Of a DNA stretch of 29,137 bases, positions 8,455 through 14,693 are shown piece after piece. Made by a program: the position numbers and the translations under genes. Every line of letters begins with the position of its first letter. The first letter of the stretch is position 1. Source of the stretch: JBJFCE01 sp051888775 (GTDB taxonomy: Bacteria > Bacillota > Clostridia > Lachnospirales > Lachnospiraceae); NCBI GenBank assembly GCA_051888775.1, contig JBJFCE010000099.1:1-29137 (forward strand). Reading direction: 5' to 3'. A model generated the notes under the pieces. It searched no databases. It had not been told where the DNA came from and was given only the letters and a program-made list of their open reading frames with translations.

Positions 8455-8472
8455 CCATAAATAAGGTATAAT
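8444..8472 (+). promoter_or_regulatory. Possible promoter at clpC end, pointing into the repeat array
   Basis: TATAAT (8467-8472) is a perfect -10; TAGAAA (8444-8449), 17 bases upstream and overlapping the clpC 3' end, matches TTGACA at 4 of 6. A transcript from here would run through the 8497-8553 hairpin and the tandem array. No reading frame starts nearby, so it would be non-coding or a long leader for the gene at 8984. Confidence 0.35.
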
Positions 8473-8496
8473 GTACACATAGGCAATGAGCCATGC

Positions 8497-8924
8497 GTCG
8501 GCAGCTATAAGCAAATCGACTGCTCGCAGGCGAATTTGCTTATAACTGCCGACATAGGGCGAAGCCCGTGAATGAGGGAGCCGCAGGCGCCCGAATGTGC
8601 ATGGCGGATATCGGATGCGTGAGAAGCAAATCGACTGCTNNNNNNNNNNNNNNNNNNNNNNNNNNNNNNNNNNNNNNNNNNNNNNNNNNNNNNNNNNNNN
8701 NNNNNNNNNNNNNNNNNNNNNNNNNNNNNNNNNNNNNNNAGGCGCCCGAATGTGCATGGCGGATATCGGATGCGTGAGAAGCAAATCGACTGCTTGCAGG
8801 CGAATTTGCTTATAGCTGCCGACATAGGGCGAAGCCCGTGAATGAGGGAGCCGCAGGCGCCCGAATGTGCATGGCGGATATCGGATGCGTGAGAAGCAAA
8901 TCGACTGCTCGCAGGCGAATTTGC
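8497..8924. repeat. 115-bp tandem repeat array with leading hairpin
   Basis: A unit of 115 bp is repeated in direct orientation; full or near-full copies are 8526-8639 and 8796-8910, with partial copies at 8509-8525, 8740-8795 and 8911-8924. The two long copies differ at only one position in the compared length. Each unit contains AAGCAAATCG/CGAATTTGCTT arms forming a hairpin over the unit junction and a small gggc-gaa-gccc stem (8557-8567 in the first unit). At the left edge the junction hairpin is extended into a 57-nt near-perfect stem-loop (arms 8497-8518 and 8531-8553). The unit length is not a multiple of three and frames do not stay open, so it is not a coding repeat. This array fills most of the 529-bp gene-free stretch between clpC and the gene at 8984. 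Confidence 0.9.
8640..8739. other. Assembly gap (100 N) inside the tandem array
   Basis: Exactly 100 N. Array periodicity shows that the missing sequence should be 60 + 115k bases (k = 0, 1, 2...), so the 100 is a placeholder and the true copy number is unknown. Confidence 0.95.
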
Positions 8925-8948
8925 GGTATACAGAAAAATCAACAGAAT

Positions 8949-8957
8949 TGATATAAA
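8949..8957 (+). promoter_or_regulatory. Possible extended -10 promoter for the gene at 8984
   Basis: TGA-TATAAA (8949-8957) is an extended -10 type sequence 27 bp before the start codon of the 136-residue protein. There is no good -35 at normal spacing, which extended -10 promoters can tolerate. It lies just outside the right edge of the tandem array. Confidence 0.35.
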
Positions 8958-8983
8958 TACAAAGGAATCAGGAGGATACAAAG

Positions 8984-9394
8984 ATGGCAGTAGTAGAGCA
9001 GTTACTTCGTGCCGAGAGCGACGGTACAATCAGCTTTGGCAATCACAAGCTGGCAGCGAAGGCAAAACTGGAGGATTTTCCGCATGCAGGAGATCTGTAT
9101 AAAGTAAAGACCTACCAGACGATGACAAAGCTTGAGAAGAACGGAATGTTTGTATATGAATCCGTACCGGGAACCAGCGTATTGAACTTTCAGGAGAACA
9201 GCGACGGTGTATCTTTTGTGGTAGAAGGCGATGAGGATGCCCAGATCACGGTCGGACTTGAAGATGATACGGAATATGAAGTGTTTATCAATGGTGAGAG
9301 TGTCGGTAAGATGAAAACCAATCTCGGAGGAAAACTGAATATGAGTGTGGAGCTTGCGGGTGCGGGAGAAGTAAAGGTAAAGATCGTAAAATAA
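8984..9394 (+). CDS. Small conserved Lachnospiraceae protein (often labelled 'endosialidase')
   Basis: A 136-residue soluble protein without a signal peptide or membrane segment. I recognise the family by its opening MAVVEQLLRAESDGTISFGN and the central KLEKNGMFVYESVPGT; homologues in Lachnospiraceae are commonly labelled endosialidase, but at this size and without recognisable glycosidase active-site residues that label is doubtful. The second half (SFVVEGDEDAQITVGLEDDTEYEVFINGE ... VKVKIVK) reads like a small beta-sandwich. RBS AGGAGG at about 8970-8975. It is a single-gene unit closed by a terminator at 9408-9443 and lies between clpC and radA. Function is unknown. Confidence 0.85.
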   Translation: MAVVEQLLRAESDGTISFGNHKLAAKAKLEDFPHAGDLYKVKTYQTMTKLEKNGMFVYESVPGTSVLNFQENSDGVSFVVEGDEDAQITVGLEDDTEYEVFINGESVGKMKTNLGGKLNMSVELAGAGEVKVKIVK

Positions 9395-9407
9395 GTGAGC
9401 ATGTAAG

Positions 9408-9443
9408 TGCCGTATGAAGCTGCTGCTTCATGCGGCATTTTTC
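9408..9443 (+). terminator. Intrinsic terminator after the 136-residue protein gene
   Basis: The arms TGCCGTATGAAGC (8-13 bases after the stop, 9408-9420) and GCTTCATGCGGCA (9425-9437) pair with one wobble over a TGCT loop and are followed by TTTTTC. Confidence 0.85.
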
Positions 9444-9465
9444 ATATCAGGCACGATTCGTAAAA

Positions 9466-9492
9466 ATGATATTGCCCAAAGTGCAATATCAT
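9466..9492. promoter_or_regulatory. Perfect 10-bp inverted repeat upstream of radA
   Basis: ATGATATTGC (9466-9475) and GCAATATCAT (9483-9492) are perfect reverse complements around a 7-base spacer, 34 bp before the radA start. It could be an operator or a leader hairpin; it has no U-run, so it is unlikely to be a terminator. No known regulator motif was recognised. Confidence 0.45.
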
Positions 9493-9525
9493 AAATGAGT
9501 GTCTGACAGAGTTAGGAGTGAAGCA

Positions 9526-10899
9526 ATGGCAAAGAGTAAATCAATGACCGCATATTTTTGTCAAAATTGTGGTTATGAGTCATCCAAGTGGATGGGACAA
9601 TGTCCGGGCTGCCGAGAGTGGAATACCTTTGTGGAAGAGACAAAGGTGACCGGATCTGCATCAGGAAAGTATACTCAGGGAATGCATAATACAGCACACA
9701 GAAAGCCTGCAACACTTTCCGAGGTGTCCATGGAGCAGGAAGAACGGGTACAGACCGGAATTGCGGAACTGGACAGAGTGCTTGGCGGAGGTATCGTACC
9801 GGGATCGCTGACATTGGTCGGCGGCGACCCGGGGATCGGAAAGTCTACGTTATTATTACAGGTTTGCAGAAAACTGTCATTAACCAATAAAAAGATCTTA
9901 TACATATCAGGGGAGGAATCCTTAAAACAGATTAAACTGAGGGCAGTCAGAATCGGGGATTTTTCAGACAGTCTGCTCTTTTTATGTGAAACCAATCTGG
10001 GTATCATTGAGGAAGTGATCCGTCAGACAGAACCGGAGGTCGTGGTCATCGATTCTATCCAGACGATGTACAGTGAGGAAGTCTCTGCGGCACCGGGCAG
10101 TGTATCGCAGGTACGTGAAGCAACAAATGTCTTTTTACAGATGGCGAAGGGCATGGGAATTTCTGTCTTTATCGTTGGACATGTGACAAAAGAAGGCACG
10201 GTTGCCGGTCCGAGAGTGCTTGAGCACATGGTGGATACTGTGCTGTATTTTGAAGGGGACAGACACGCTTCCTACCGGATCTTACGCGGCGTTAAGAACC
10301 GTTTTGGTTCTACGAATGAGATCGGTGTGTTTGAGATGTGTCAGGAAGGACTGGTAGAGGTTAAGAATCCGTCCGAATTCATGTTGAGCGGCAGACCGGA
10401 GGATGCAAGCGGTTCCGTGGTGTCCTGCTCGATGGAAGGAACAAGACCGATGCTTCTGGAGGTTCAGGCACTGGTATGCCGCAGTAATTTCGGAATTCCG
10501 AGAAGACAGGCGATCGGTACGGACTTTAACCGTGTCAATCTTCTGATGGCAGTTTTGGAAAAGAGAGTCGGAGTGCAGCTGTCCGATTGTGATGCGTATG
10601 TCAATCTGGCGGGTGGTATGCGGATCAATGAGCCGGCACTGGATCTTGGCATTGCGATGGCGGTCGTATCGAGCTTTAAGAATCGTGCGATCGATGAGCA
10701 TACCATTGCATTCGGAGAAGTCGGGTTAAGCGGAGAAGTACGTGCAGTCAGTATGGCAGAGCAACGTGTGCAGGAGGCAAAAAAACTCGGTTTTACAACA
10801 TGTATTTTGCCGGCAGCCAACAAGGATGTACTGAAAAAAGTATCGGGAATCAAGGTGATCGGCGTGAAGTCGGTAGCCGATGCGGTGGATCTGATATAA
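9526..10899 (+). CDS. radA: RadA (Sms) DNA repair and branch-migration ATPase
   Basis: RadA acts with RecA in recombination, helping to extend or resolve strand-exchange intermediates. The 457 residues show the complete layout: N-terminal C4 zinc finger (Cys12, 15, 26, 29), Walker A GGDPGIGKST (99-108), the RadA-specific KNRFG motif (257-261), and a C-terminal Lon-protease-like domain (about 290-457) ending in the IKVIGVKSVADAVDLI stretch. I place the start at ATG 9526, with GGAG at 9515-9518, rather than at the in-frame GTG at 9499, because the zinc finger normally begins about ten residues in. In Bacillus, radA directly follows clpC, so this pair reflects an old gene order. The aldo/keto reductase gene begins 20 bp downstream and is likely co-transcribed. 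Confidence 0.96.
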   Translation: MAKSKSMTAYFCQNCGYESSKWMGQCPGCREWNTFVEETKVTGSASGKYTQGMHNTAHRKPATLSEVSMEQEERVQTGIAELDRVLGGGIVPGSLTLVGGDPGIGKSTLLLQVCRKLSLTNKKILYISGEESLKQIKLRAVRIGDFSDSLLFLCETNLGIIEEVIRQTEPEVVVIDSIQTMYSEEVSAAPGSVSQVREATNVFLQMAKGMGISVFIVGHVTKEGTVAGPRVLEHMVDTVLYFEGDRHASYRILRGVKNRFGSTNEIGVFEMCQEGLVEVKNPSEFMLSGRPEDASGSVVSCSMEGTRPMLLEVQALVCRSNFGIPRRQAIGTDFNRVNLLMAVLEKRVGVQLSDCDAYVNLAGGMRINEPALDLGIAMAVVSSFKNRAIDEHTIAFGEVGLSGEVRAVSMAEQRVQEAKKLGFTTCILPAANKDVLKKVSGIKVIGVKSVADAVDLI

Positions 10900-10919
10900 G
10901 GCAAAAAGGAGGTTATAGT

Positions 10920-12011
10920 ATGAAAAATTTCGGCTTTGGATGTATGCGTCTGCCGATGAACGGCAGCGAGGTGGATACCGAGCAGTTTAAGCGGATGATA
11001 GACCGTTTTTTGGAAGAGGGCTTTACTTATTTCGATACGGCGCACGGATATCTGGACGGCAAAAGTGAAACGGCGATCAGAGAGTGCCTGACAGCGCGCT
11101 ATCCGCGGGAACGCTACCAGCTGACCGATAAACTGACACAGAATTATTTTGAGAAGGAAGAGGATATCCGACCGCTTTTTGAAAGCCAGCTTGCGGCATG
11201 CGGTGTCACTTATTTTGACTATTATCTGATGCATGCGATGACAGCAGAATATTATCCTAAGTATGTTGCATGCCATGCCTTTGAGATCGCACAGGAATTA
11301 AAAGCGGAGGGAAAAATCCGTCATATCGGTATGTCTTTCCACGACAAGGCTCAGGTGCTTGACCGGATCTTATCGGAGCATCCGGAGATCGAGGTCGTGC
11401 AGCTTCAGTTCAATTATGCGGACTATGATGATCCGGGGATTCAGAGTTATGCCTGCTATCAGGTATGTGAAAAGTATCATAAACCCGTGATCGTCATGGA
11501 GCCTGTCAAGGGCGGCAGTCTGATCAATCTGCCCGAAGAGGCAAAGAAAGTACTGGACGATTTAAACGGCGGAAGCTATGCAAGCTACGCGATCCGTTAT
11601 TGTGCTTCGTTCCCTCAGATCTTTATGGTATTGAGCGGCATGAGCGATCTGGCGCAGATGGAGGACAATATCAGCTATATGAAGGAGTTTGTGCCGTTTT
11701 GTGATGCAGAGTATGAAGCTGTGGAACAGGTACGGCGGATCTTAAAGGGACAGGACAGCATTGCCTGTACCGCATGCCGTTATTGTACGGCGGGCTGTCC
11801 GCGCAAAATCTCGATTCCCGATCTGTTTTCCTGCTATAATGCCAAGAAGCAGTATCAGGACTGGAACAGTGATTTTTATTATGGTGTTCATACCGCAGAA
11901 GGAGGGAAAGCGTCCGATTGCATTGCATGCGGCAAATGTGAGCATGTCTGCCCGCAGCATCTTCCGATCCGTGATTTATTGAAAGAGGTCGCGGTAGAAT
12001 TTGAAAAATAA
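10920..12011 (+). CDS. Aldo/keto reductase with C-terminal 2x[4Fe-4S] ferredoxin domain
   Basis: A 363-residue fusion oxidoreductase. The N-terminal TIM barrel carries the aldo/keto reductase tetrad: Asp39 and Tyr44 in FDTAHGY, Lys71 in TDKL, and His105 in YYLMHAM. The C-terminal end has two ferredoxin-type cysteine sets, Cys283/286/289/293 and Cys334/337/340/344, each ending in CP, which should bind two [4Fe-4S] clusters. Such AKR-ferredoxin proteins are common in anaerobic Clostridia; the substrate and electron partner are not known. RBS AAAGGAGG at 10905-10912 fixes the start at 10920; the longer upstream reading overlaps radA. It follows radA closely, and the next gene has its own ECF-type promoter. 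Confidence 0.9.
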   Translation: MKNFGFGCMRLPMNGSEVDTEQFKRMIDRFLEEGFTYFDTAHGYLDGKSETAIRECLTARYPRERYQLTDKLTQNYFEKEEDIRPLFESQLAACGVTYFDYYLMHAMTAEYYPKYVACHAFEIAQELKAEGKIRHIGMSFHDKAQVLDRILSEHPEIEVVQLQFNYADYDDPGIQSYACYQVCEKYHKPVIVMEPVKGGSLINLPEEAKKVLDDLNGGSYASYAIRYCASFPQIFMVLSGMSDLAQMEDNISYMKEFVPFCDAEYEAVEQVRRILKGQDSIACTACRYCTAGCPRKISIPDLFSCYNAKKQYQDWNSDFYYGVHTAEGGKASDCIACGKCEHVCPQHLPIRDLLKEVAVEFEK

Positions 12012-12036
12012 AAAAATTTAAAAAATGAAAAAAGTT

Positions 12037-12062
12037 TGTAACGAAACTGACTTTGCTCCGTC
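12037..12062 (+). promoter_or_regulatory. ECF-type autoregulatory promoter
   Basis: TGTAAC (12037-12042), a 16-base spacer, then CGTC (12059-12062) within CCGTCTAAT. This is the typical form of ECF sigma promoters in Firmicutes (AAC-bearing -35 and CGT-bearing -10). It lies 30 bp before the sigma factor start codon, so the sigma factor probably drives its own operon. Confidence 0.75.
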
Positions 12063-12092
12063 TAATCGGTGAAAAGGAGGTGAGATACGTTC

Positions 12093-12566
12093 ATGGATAC
12101 TGAAAAGCTGTATCGCCTGTATTATATGGAGGTCTATTCCTATGTCATGACCATAGTGAAGAACCGGGAACAGGCAGAGGAGATCACGCAGAAGACTTTT
12201 TATAAGGCAATGCTTTCCAAGTCGTCCTTCCGCAGGGAATCCGGTGAGCTGACATGGCTGTGCGCGATTGCGAAGAATCTGGCAATAGACGAACTGAGAC
12301 TGGCAGGCAGATTCGGGGATACCGATGAAGAAGCCGCTGATCAGACCAATCTTGAGCAGATAGTGGAGGATGAAGACCAGGCACTCCGGATCCACAGGGT
12401 GCTTCACACGTTGGAAGAGCCTTATAAGGAAGTGTTTCAGCTGAGAGTATTCGGAGAGCTTTCGTTTCAGAAGATCAGTCTGATATTCGGAAAGACCGAG
12501 AACTGGGCGAGAGTCACGTATCACCGGGCAAGATTAAAGATTCAGGAAAGGATGGAGCAGTTATGA
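12093..12566 (+). CDS. ECF RNA polymerase sigma factor
   Basis: A 157-residue group 4 sigma factor. Region 2 covers about residues 1-65 (YYMEVYSYVMTIVKNREQAEEITQKTFYKAM is the conserved region 2.2/2.3 area, here split by my reading into helices), and region 4 covers about 100-157 with LEEPYKEVFQLRVFGE and the helix-turn-helix FQKISLIFGKTENWARVTYHR. There is no extra C-terminal domain. RBS AAAAGGAGG lies at about 12072-12080. The stop codon overlaps the anti-sigma start in an ATGA junction, so the pair is translationally coupled. An ECF-type promoter immediately upstream suggests autoregulation. The signal and other targets are unknown, but this class usually responds to envelope stress. Confidence 0.93.
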   Translation: MDTEKLYRLYYMEVYSYVMTIVKNREQAEEITQKTFYKAMLSKSSFRRESGELTWLCAIAKNLAIDELRLAGRFGDTDEEAADQTNLEQIVEDEDQALRIHRVLHTLEEPYKEVFQLRVFGELSFQKISLIFGKTENWARVTYHRARLKIQERMEQL

Positions 12567-13546
12567 AATATGGATGTGATGTCATCAGAGATTTACTTCC
12601 GTTATATCAGGATCAGGTCTGCAGTGCGGAAAGCATGCAGATCGTAAAGGAACACTTGGAAGAATGTGAGGACTGCCGCAAAATCGCAGAGCAGCTTGCG
12701 GATGCCGGTGTGGAGCGTACCCTTCGGGAAGAATGCGAAGATGTGGTCGGAAAACATGTGAAAAAGGAGAAGAGGAGGTCCTTTCTCATAGGGATCAGTC
12801 TGGCAGCAGTGCTGATGATTCCGGTTGTTGTATGCCTGATCTGCAATATTGCAGTCGGACATTCTCTTGACTGGTTTTTTATTGTACTGACTGCACTGTT
12901 GGTATTTGCATCGGTTACGGTCGTACCGCTTGTTATTGAAGAAAATCGTGGGCTGGTCACGATCCTTGGCTTTACGGGAAGCCTGCTGCTCATGCTGTTG
13001 ACAATCTGCATTTATGTGAACGGAACATGGTTCCCGATTGTGGCGGTCTCGGTATTATTTGGTCTGTCGGTTCTGTTTTTGCCTTATGTTGTGTGCCGGA
13101 TTTCCAAAAATCATGCATCGTTTCATCATAAGGGTCTGATCGTTATGATTGTAGATACCCTGCTTTTATATGCCTTGATTTTTCTGTGTGGGGGACCGCT
13201 TGATATTAAGCTAAAAATCACAAGCTTTTGTCTCCTGCTACCGTGGGCGATGTTTCCGGTAATCCGCTATCTTCGGGCGGACGGACTGGTCAGAGCAGGA
13301 ATCTGTACGATTCTCTGCGGTGCTTTTACGGCAGTTGTCAATGATGTGATCTCATGGATCATACAGGAGCCGGAGCAGGTAAGTCTGAAGTATGCGAATC
13401 TGCTTGACTGGAGCAATTGGCAGACGATAAACGGTAATATCTATATCTGTATTTTGCTTGTAACGGTCATAGTCGGCTTGGGACTGATGATTGGCGGTTT
13501 GATCAGAGGCCGAAGACGGAAAGTACACAACAAGAGGGAGATATAG
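12563..13546 (+). CDS. Zinc-finger membrane anti-sigma factor
   Basis: A 327-residue protein with a cytoplasmic N-terminal anti-sigma zinc finger (His31-x3-Cys35-x2-Cys38 in VKEHLEECEDC, plus upstream Cys5 and the LLPLYQD segment typical of these domains) and about eight hydrophobic stretches between residues 74 and 318. The long polytopic membrane part is larger than in single-pass anti-sigma factors and is probably the sensor. The tail after the last helix is basic (RGRRRKVHNKRE). It starts inside the sigma factor stop (ATGA) and should hold the sigma factor inactive until a membrane signal arrives. A broken lipoprotein gene follows it 31 bp later. Confidence 0.88.
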   Translation: MKYGCDVIRDLLPLYQDQVCSAESMQIVKEHLEECEDCRKIAEQLADAGVERTLREECEDVVGKHVKKEKRRSFLIGISLAAVLMIPVVVCLICNIAVGHSLDWFFIVLTALLVFASVTVVPLVIEENRGLVTILGFTGSLLLMLLTICIYVNGTWFPIVAVSVLFGLSVLFLPYVVCRISKNHASFHHKGLIVMIVDTLLLYALIFLCGGPLDIKLKITSFCLLLPWAMFPVIRYLRADGLVRAGICTILCGAFTAVVNDVISWIIQEPEQVSLKYANLLDWSNWQTINGNIYICILLVTVIVGLGLMIGGLIRGRRRKVHNKREI

Positions 13547-13577
13547 AACAGAAAAAATAAAATTTGGAGGAATATAG

Positions 13578-13651
13578 ATGAAAAAGTAGTTTCTGATTTT
13601 TGCCGTCATACTTTGTATCTTGTTAATGGGCTGCAATCAGTCTGATACATT
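13578..13651 (+). pseudogene. Broken lipoprotein gene (amber stop at codon 4, truncated)
   Basis: After a good RBS (TTGGAGG, 13564-13570) the frame reads MKK, then TAG (13587-13589), then FLIFAVILCILLMGCNQSD. This is a textbook lipoprotein signal peptide: charged start, hydrophobic core, and the lipobox LMGC. The frame stays open afterwards only to TGA at 13728, but from 13652 it runs through a terminator hairpin and into the opposite-strand tRNA, so no mature domain remains. Both the nonsense codon and the lost C-terminus indicate a decayed gene. It was probably the third gene of the sigma/anti-sigma operon; lipoproteins often follow such pairs. The amber codon is one base away from AAG or CAG. 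Confidence 0.75.
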
Positions 13652-13700
13652 TAAAGTAAAAACATCCGAACCCACGAATGAGTTCGGATGTTTTACTTTA
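13652..13700. terminator. Bidirectional terminator between the sigma operon and tRNA-Trp
   Basis: The arms 13652-13671 and 13682-13700 (core acatccgaac / gttcggatgt) form a long stem with A-rich and T-rich flanks on both sides. It can end the + strand ECF operon and the minus strand tRNA, which ends 2 bases away. Confidence 0.85.
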
Positions 13701-13701
13701 G

Positions 13702-13772
13702 CAGGGGAAGAGGGATTCGAACCCCCGTGAACGGTTTTGGAGACCGCAATACTGCCGCTGTATGATTCCCCT
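13702..13772 (-). tRNA. tRNA-Trp (anticodon CCA)
   Basis: Read on the minus strand, the sequence folds as a cloverleaf: acceptor stem AGGGGAA/TTCCCCT, a D-arm ATAC...GTAT with a 7-base loop containing GG, anticodon arm GCGGT-CTCCAAA-ACCGT (anticodon CCA, tryptophan), and T-arm GGGGG-TTCGAAT-CCCTC. The discriminator base is G and the terminal CCA is not encoded (CTA follows), so it must be added after transcription. It has its own promoter upstream and a terminator immediately downstream, making a single-gene unit opposite to its neighbours. Confidence 0.95.
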
Positions 13773-13805
13773 ATGAAATTATTCGGTATAGAACCGCCGA
13801 ACTGT

Positions 13806-13835
13806 ATTATAGCATAGGTGTATGTAGGATAGCAA
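13806..13835 (-). promoter_or_regulatory. Promoter of tRNA-Trp
   Basis: On the minus strand TTGCTA (complement of 13830-13835) and a perfect TATAAT (complement of 13806-13811) are spaced by 18 bases. The -10 is 33 bases upstream of the tRNA 5' end. Confidence 0.7.
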
Positions 13836-13870
13836 GCCCTAATTTTTTCTTTTTCTGACACGTAAAGTAC

Positions 13871-13899
13871 TTTAAAACAGGGAAGCGATGTGATAAAAT
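13871..13899 (+). promoter_or_regulatory. Possible promoter for the DUF1905-C39 gene
   Basis: TTTAAA (13871-13876) and TAAAAT (13894-13899) with a 17-base spacer, 38 bp before the start codon. The -35 is weak (4 of 6). Confidence 0.35.
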
Positions 13900-13937
13900 G
13901 ACCTAAAAGATTTATGGTATGGGTGAGGTTACAAGTT

Positions 13938-14600
13938 ATGAAGTACACATTTGAAGCATCAATCGATAAAACGGAGAACGGCGGCACGATGAAGATTCCG
14001 TTCAATGTATGGGAGATCTGTAAGAAAGAAGGCGATGTTCCCGTTAAGGTACGGATCGGCGAAACCGTTTTCGTATGCAATCTGGAACCCGAGGGAAACG
14101 GTTATTATCGTATCCCGATTCAGGGAAGCATCTTACAGCAGTTTGAGATCGGAAAGGAATATCCGGTCACTTTCCGCATTACGAAGTCCAGTGCACAGGA
14201 CAGCCCCTATAGTACATCCAATCCGATCCGGAAAATTGATAGTATGGATGTAATCATCCAGCCGCATGACGGTCTGTGCGGACAGTCTTGTGTGGCCATG
14301 CTTGCCGGAATCACGCTGGAGGAAGCAATCAACACGATGCACTGCGGTGAGTGGCAGGCGACGATTGATAAGATTGTCAGCGCACTGAATTATTTTGGCA
14401 TTGATCATTCCGAAGAGATTATTTATACGAACGGCAAAGAGAATATTACATTGCCGAGGTGCTGTGTCATTTTGGAAAAGATGGGACGCTACAGCCACTA
14501 TCTTGTTTACTTTGAAGGCAAAGGCTACGATTCCAATTTGGGAATTCTGGAGCATTATGATCTGTCGAAGATCAAAGGATATCTGGAGATTTACGTGTAG
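13938..14600 (+). CDS. DUF1905-like domain fused to a C39/papain-like cysteine peptidase domain
   Basis: A 220-residue protein I cannot assign to a named family. Residues 1-82 resemble DUF1905 (FEASIDKTENGGTMKIPFNV ... VPVKVRIGE ... YRIPI), a small beta-barrel domain. Residues 104-220 look like a C39-type papain fold: Gln108 and Cys114 six residues apart in QPHDGLCGQSC (the oxyanion Gln and catalytic Cys pattern of C39 peptidases), His187 in YSHYLVYF and Asp198 in GYDSN. There is no signal peptide or membrane segment, so it is cytoplasmic. ATG 13938 is preferred over 13914 because GTGAGG at 13923-13928 is placed for it. C39 domains cut double-glycine leaders, but no peptide precursor is visible here. 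A terminator follows, so it is a single-gene unit between tRNA-Trp and the MATE gene. Confidence 0.7.
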   Translation: MKYTFEASIDKTENGGTMKIPFNVWEICKKEGDVPVKVRIGETVFVCNLEPEGNGYYRIPIQGSILQQFEIGKEYPVTFRITKSSAQDSPYSTSNPIRKIDSMDVIIQPHDGLCGQSCVAMLAGITLEEAINTMHCGEWQATIDKIVSALNYFGIDHSEEIIYTNGKENITLPRCCVILEKMGRYSHYLVYFEGKGYDSNLGILEHYDLSKIKGYLEIYV

Positions 14601-14611
14601 TATTTTGCGAA

Positions 14612-14672
14612 AGAATAGTCCGGAATGTGAAGCATTTCCAATGGGAAATGGTTTGCATCCCGGATTCTTTTT
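14612..14672 (+). terminator. Intrinsic terminator after the DUF1905-C39 gene
   Basis: An imperfect long stem (left arm from gaat...ccgg at 14613, right arm ending ccgg-attc at 14667) has a tip of catttcc/ggaaatg and is followed by TTTTT (14668-14672). Confidence 0.7.
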
Positions 14673-14693
14673 GGCTATGCATAGGGAGAAAAT

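Noticed and set aside
8568..8815. Open frames across the 115-bp repeats, including frames through the N gap
   Set aside because: The unit is not divisible by three, no RBS is present, and openness depends on the N run; these are by-products of the repeat.
8497..8924. Tandem array considered as a CRISPR array
   Set aside because: The repeats are contiguous 115-bp units with no unique spacers of constant length, and there are no cas genes.
9499..9525. GTG 9499 as radA start
   Set aside because: It adds nine residues before the conserved zinc finger and lacks a placed RBS, while ATG 9526 has one.
13587..13589. TAG read as pyrrolysine or suppressed amber
   Set aside because: Nothing in the window suggests a Pyl system, and the downstream part is truncated anyway, so gene decay is simpler.
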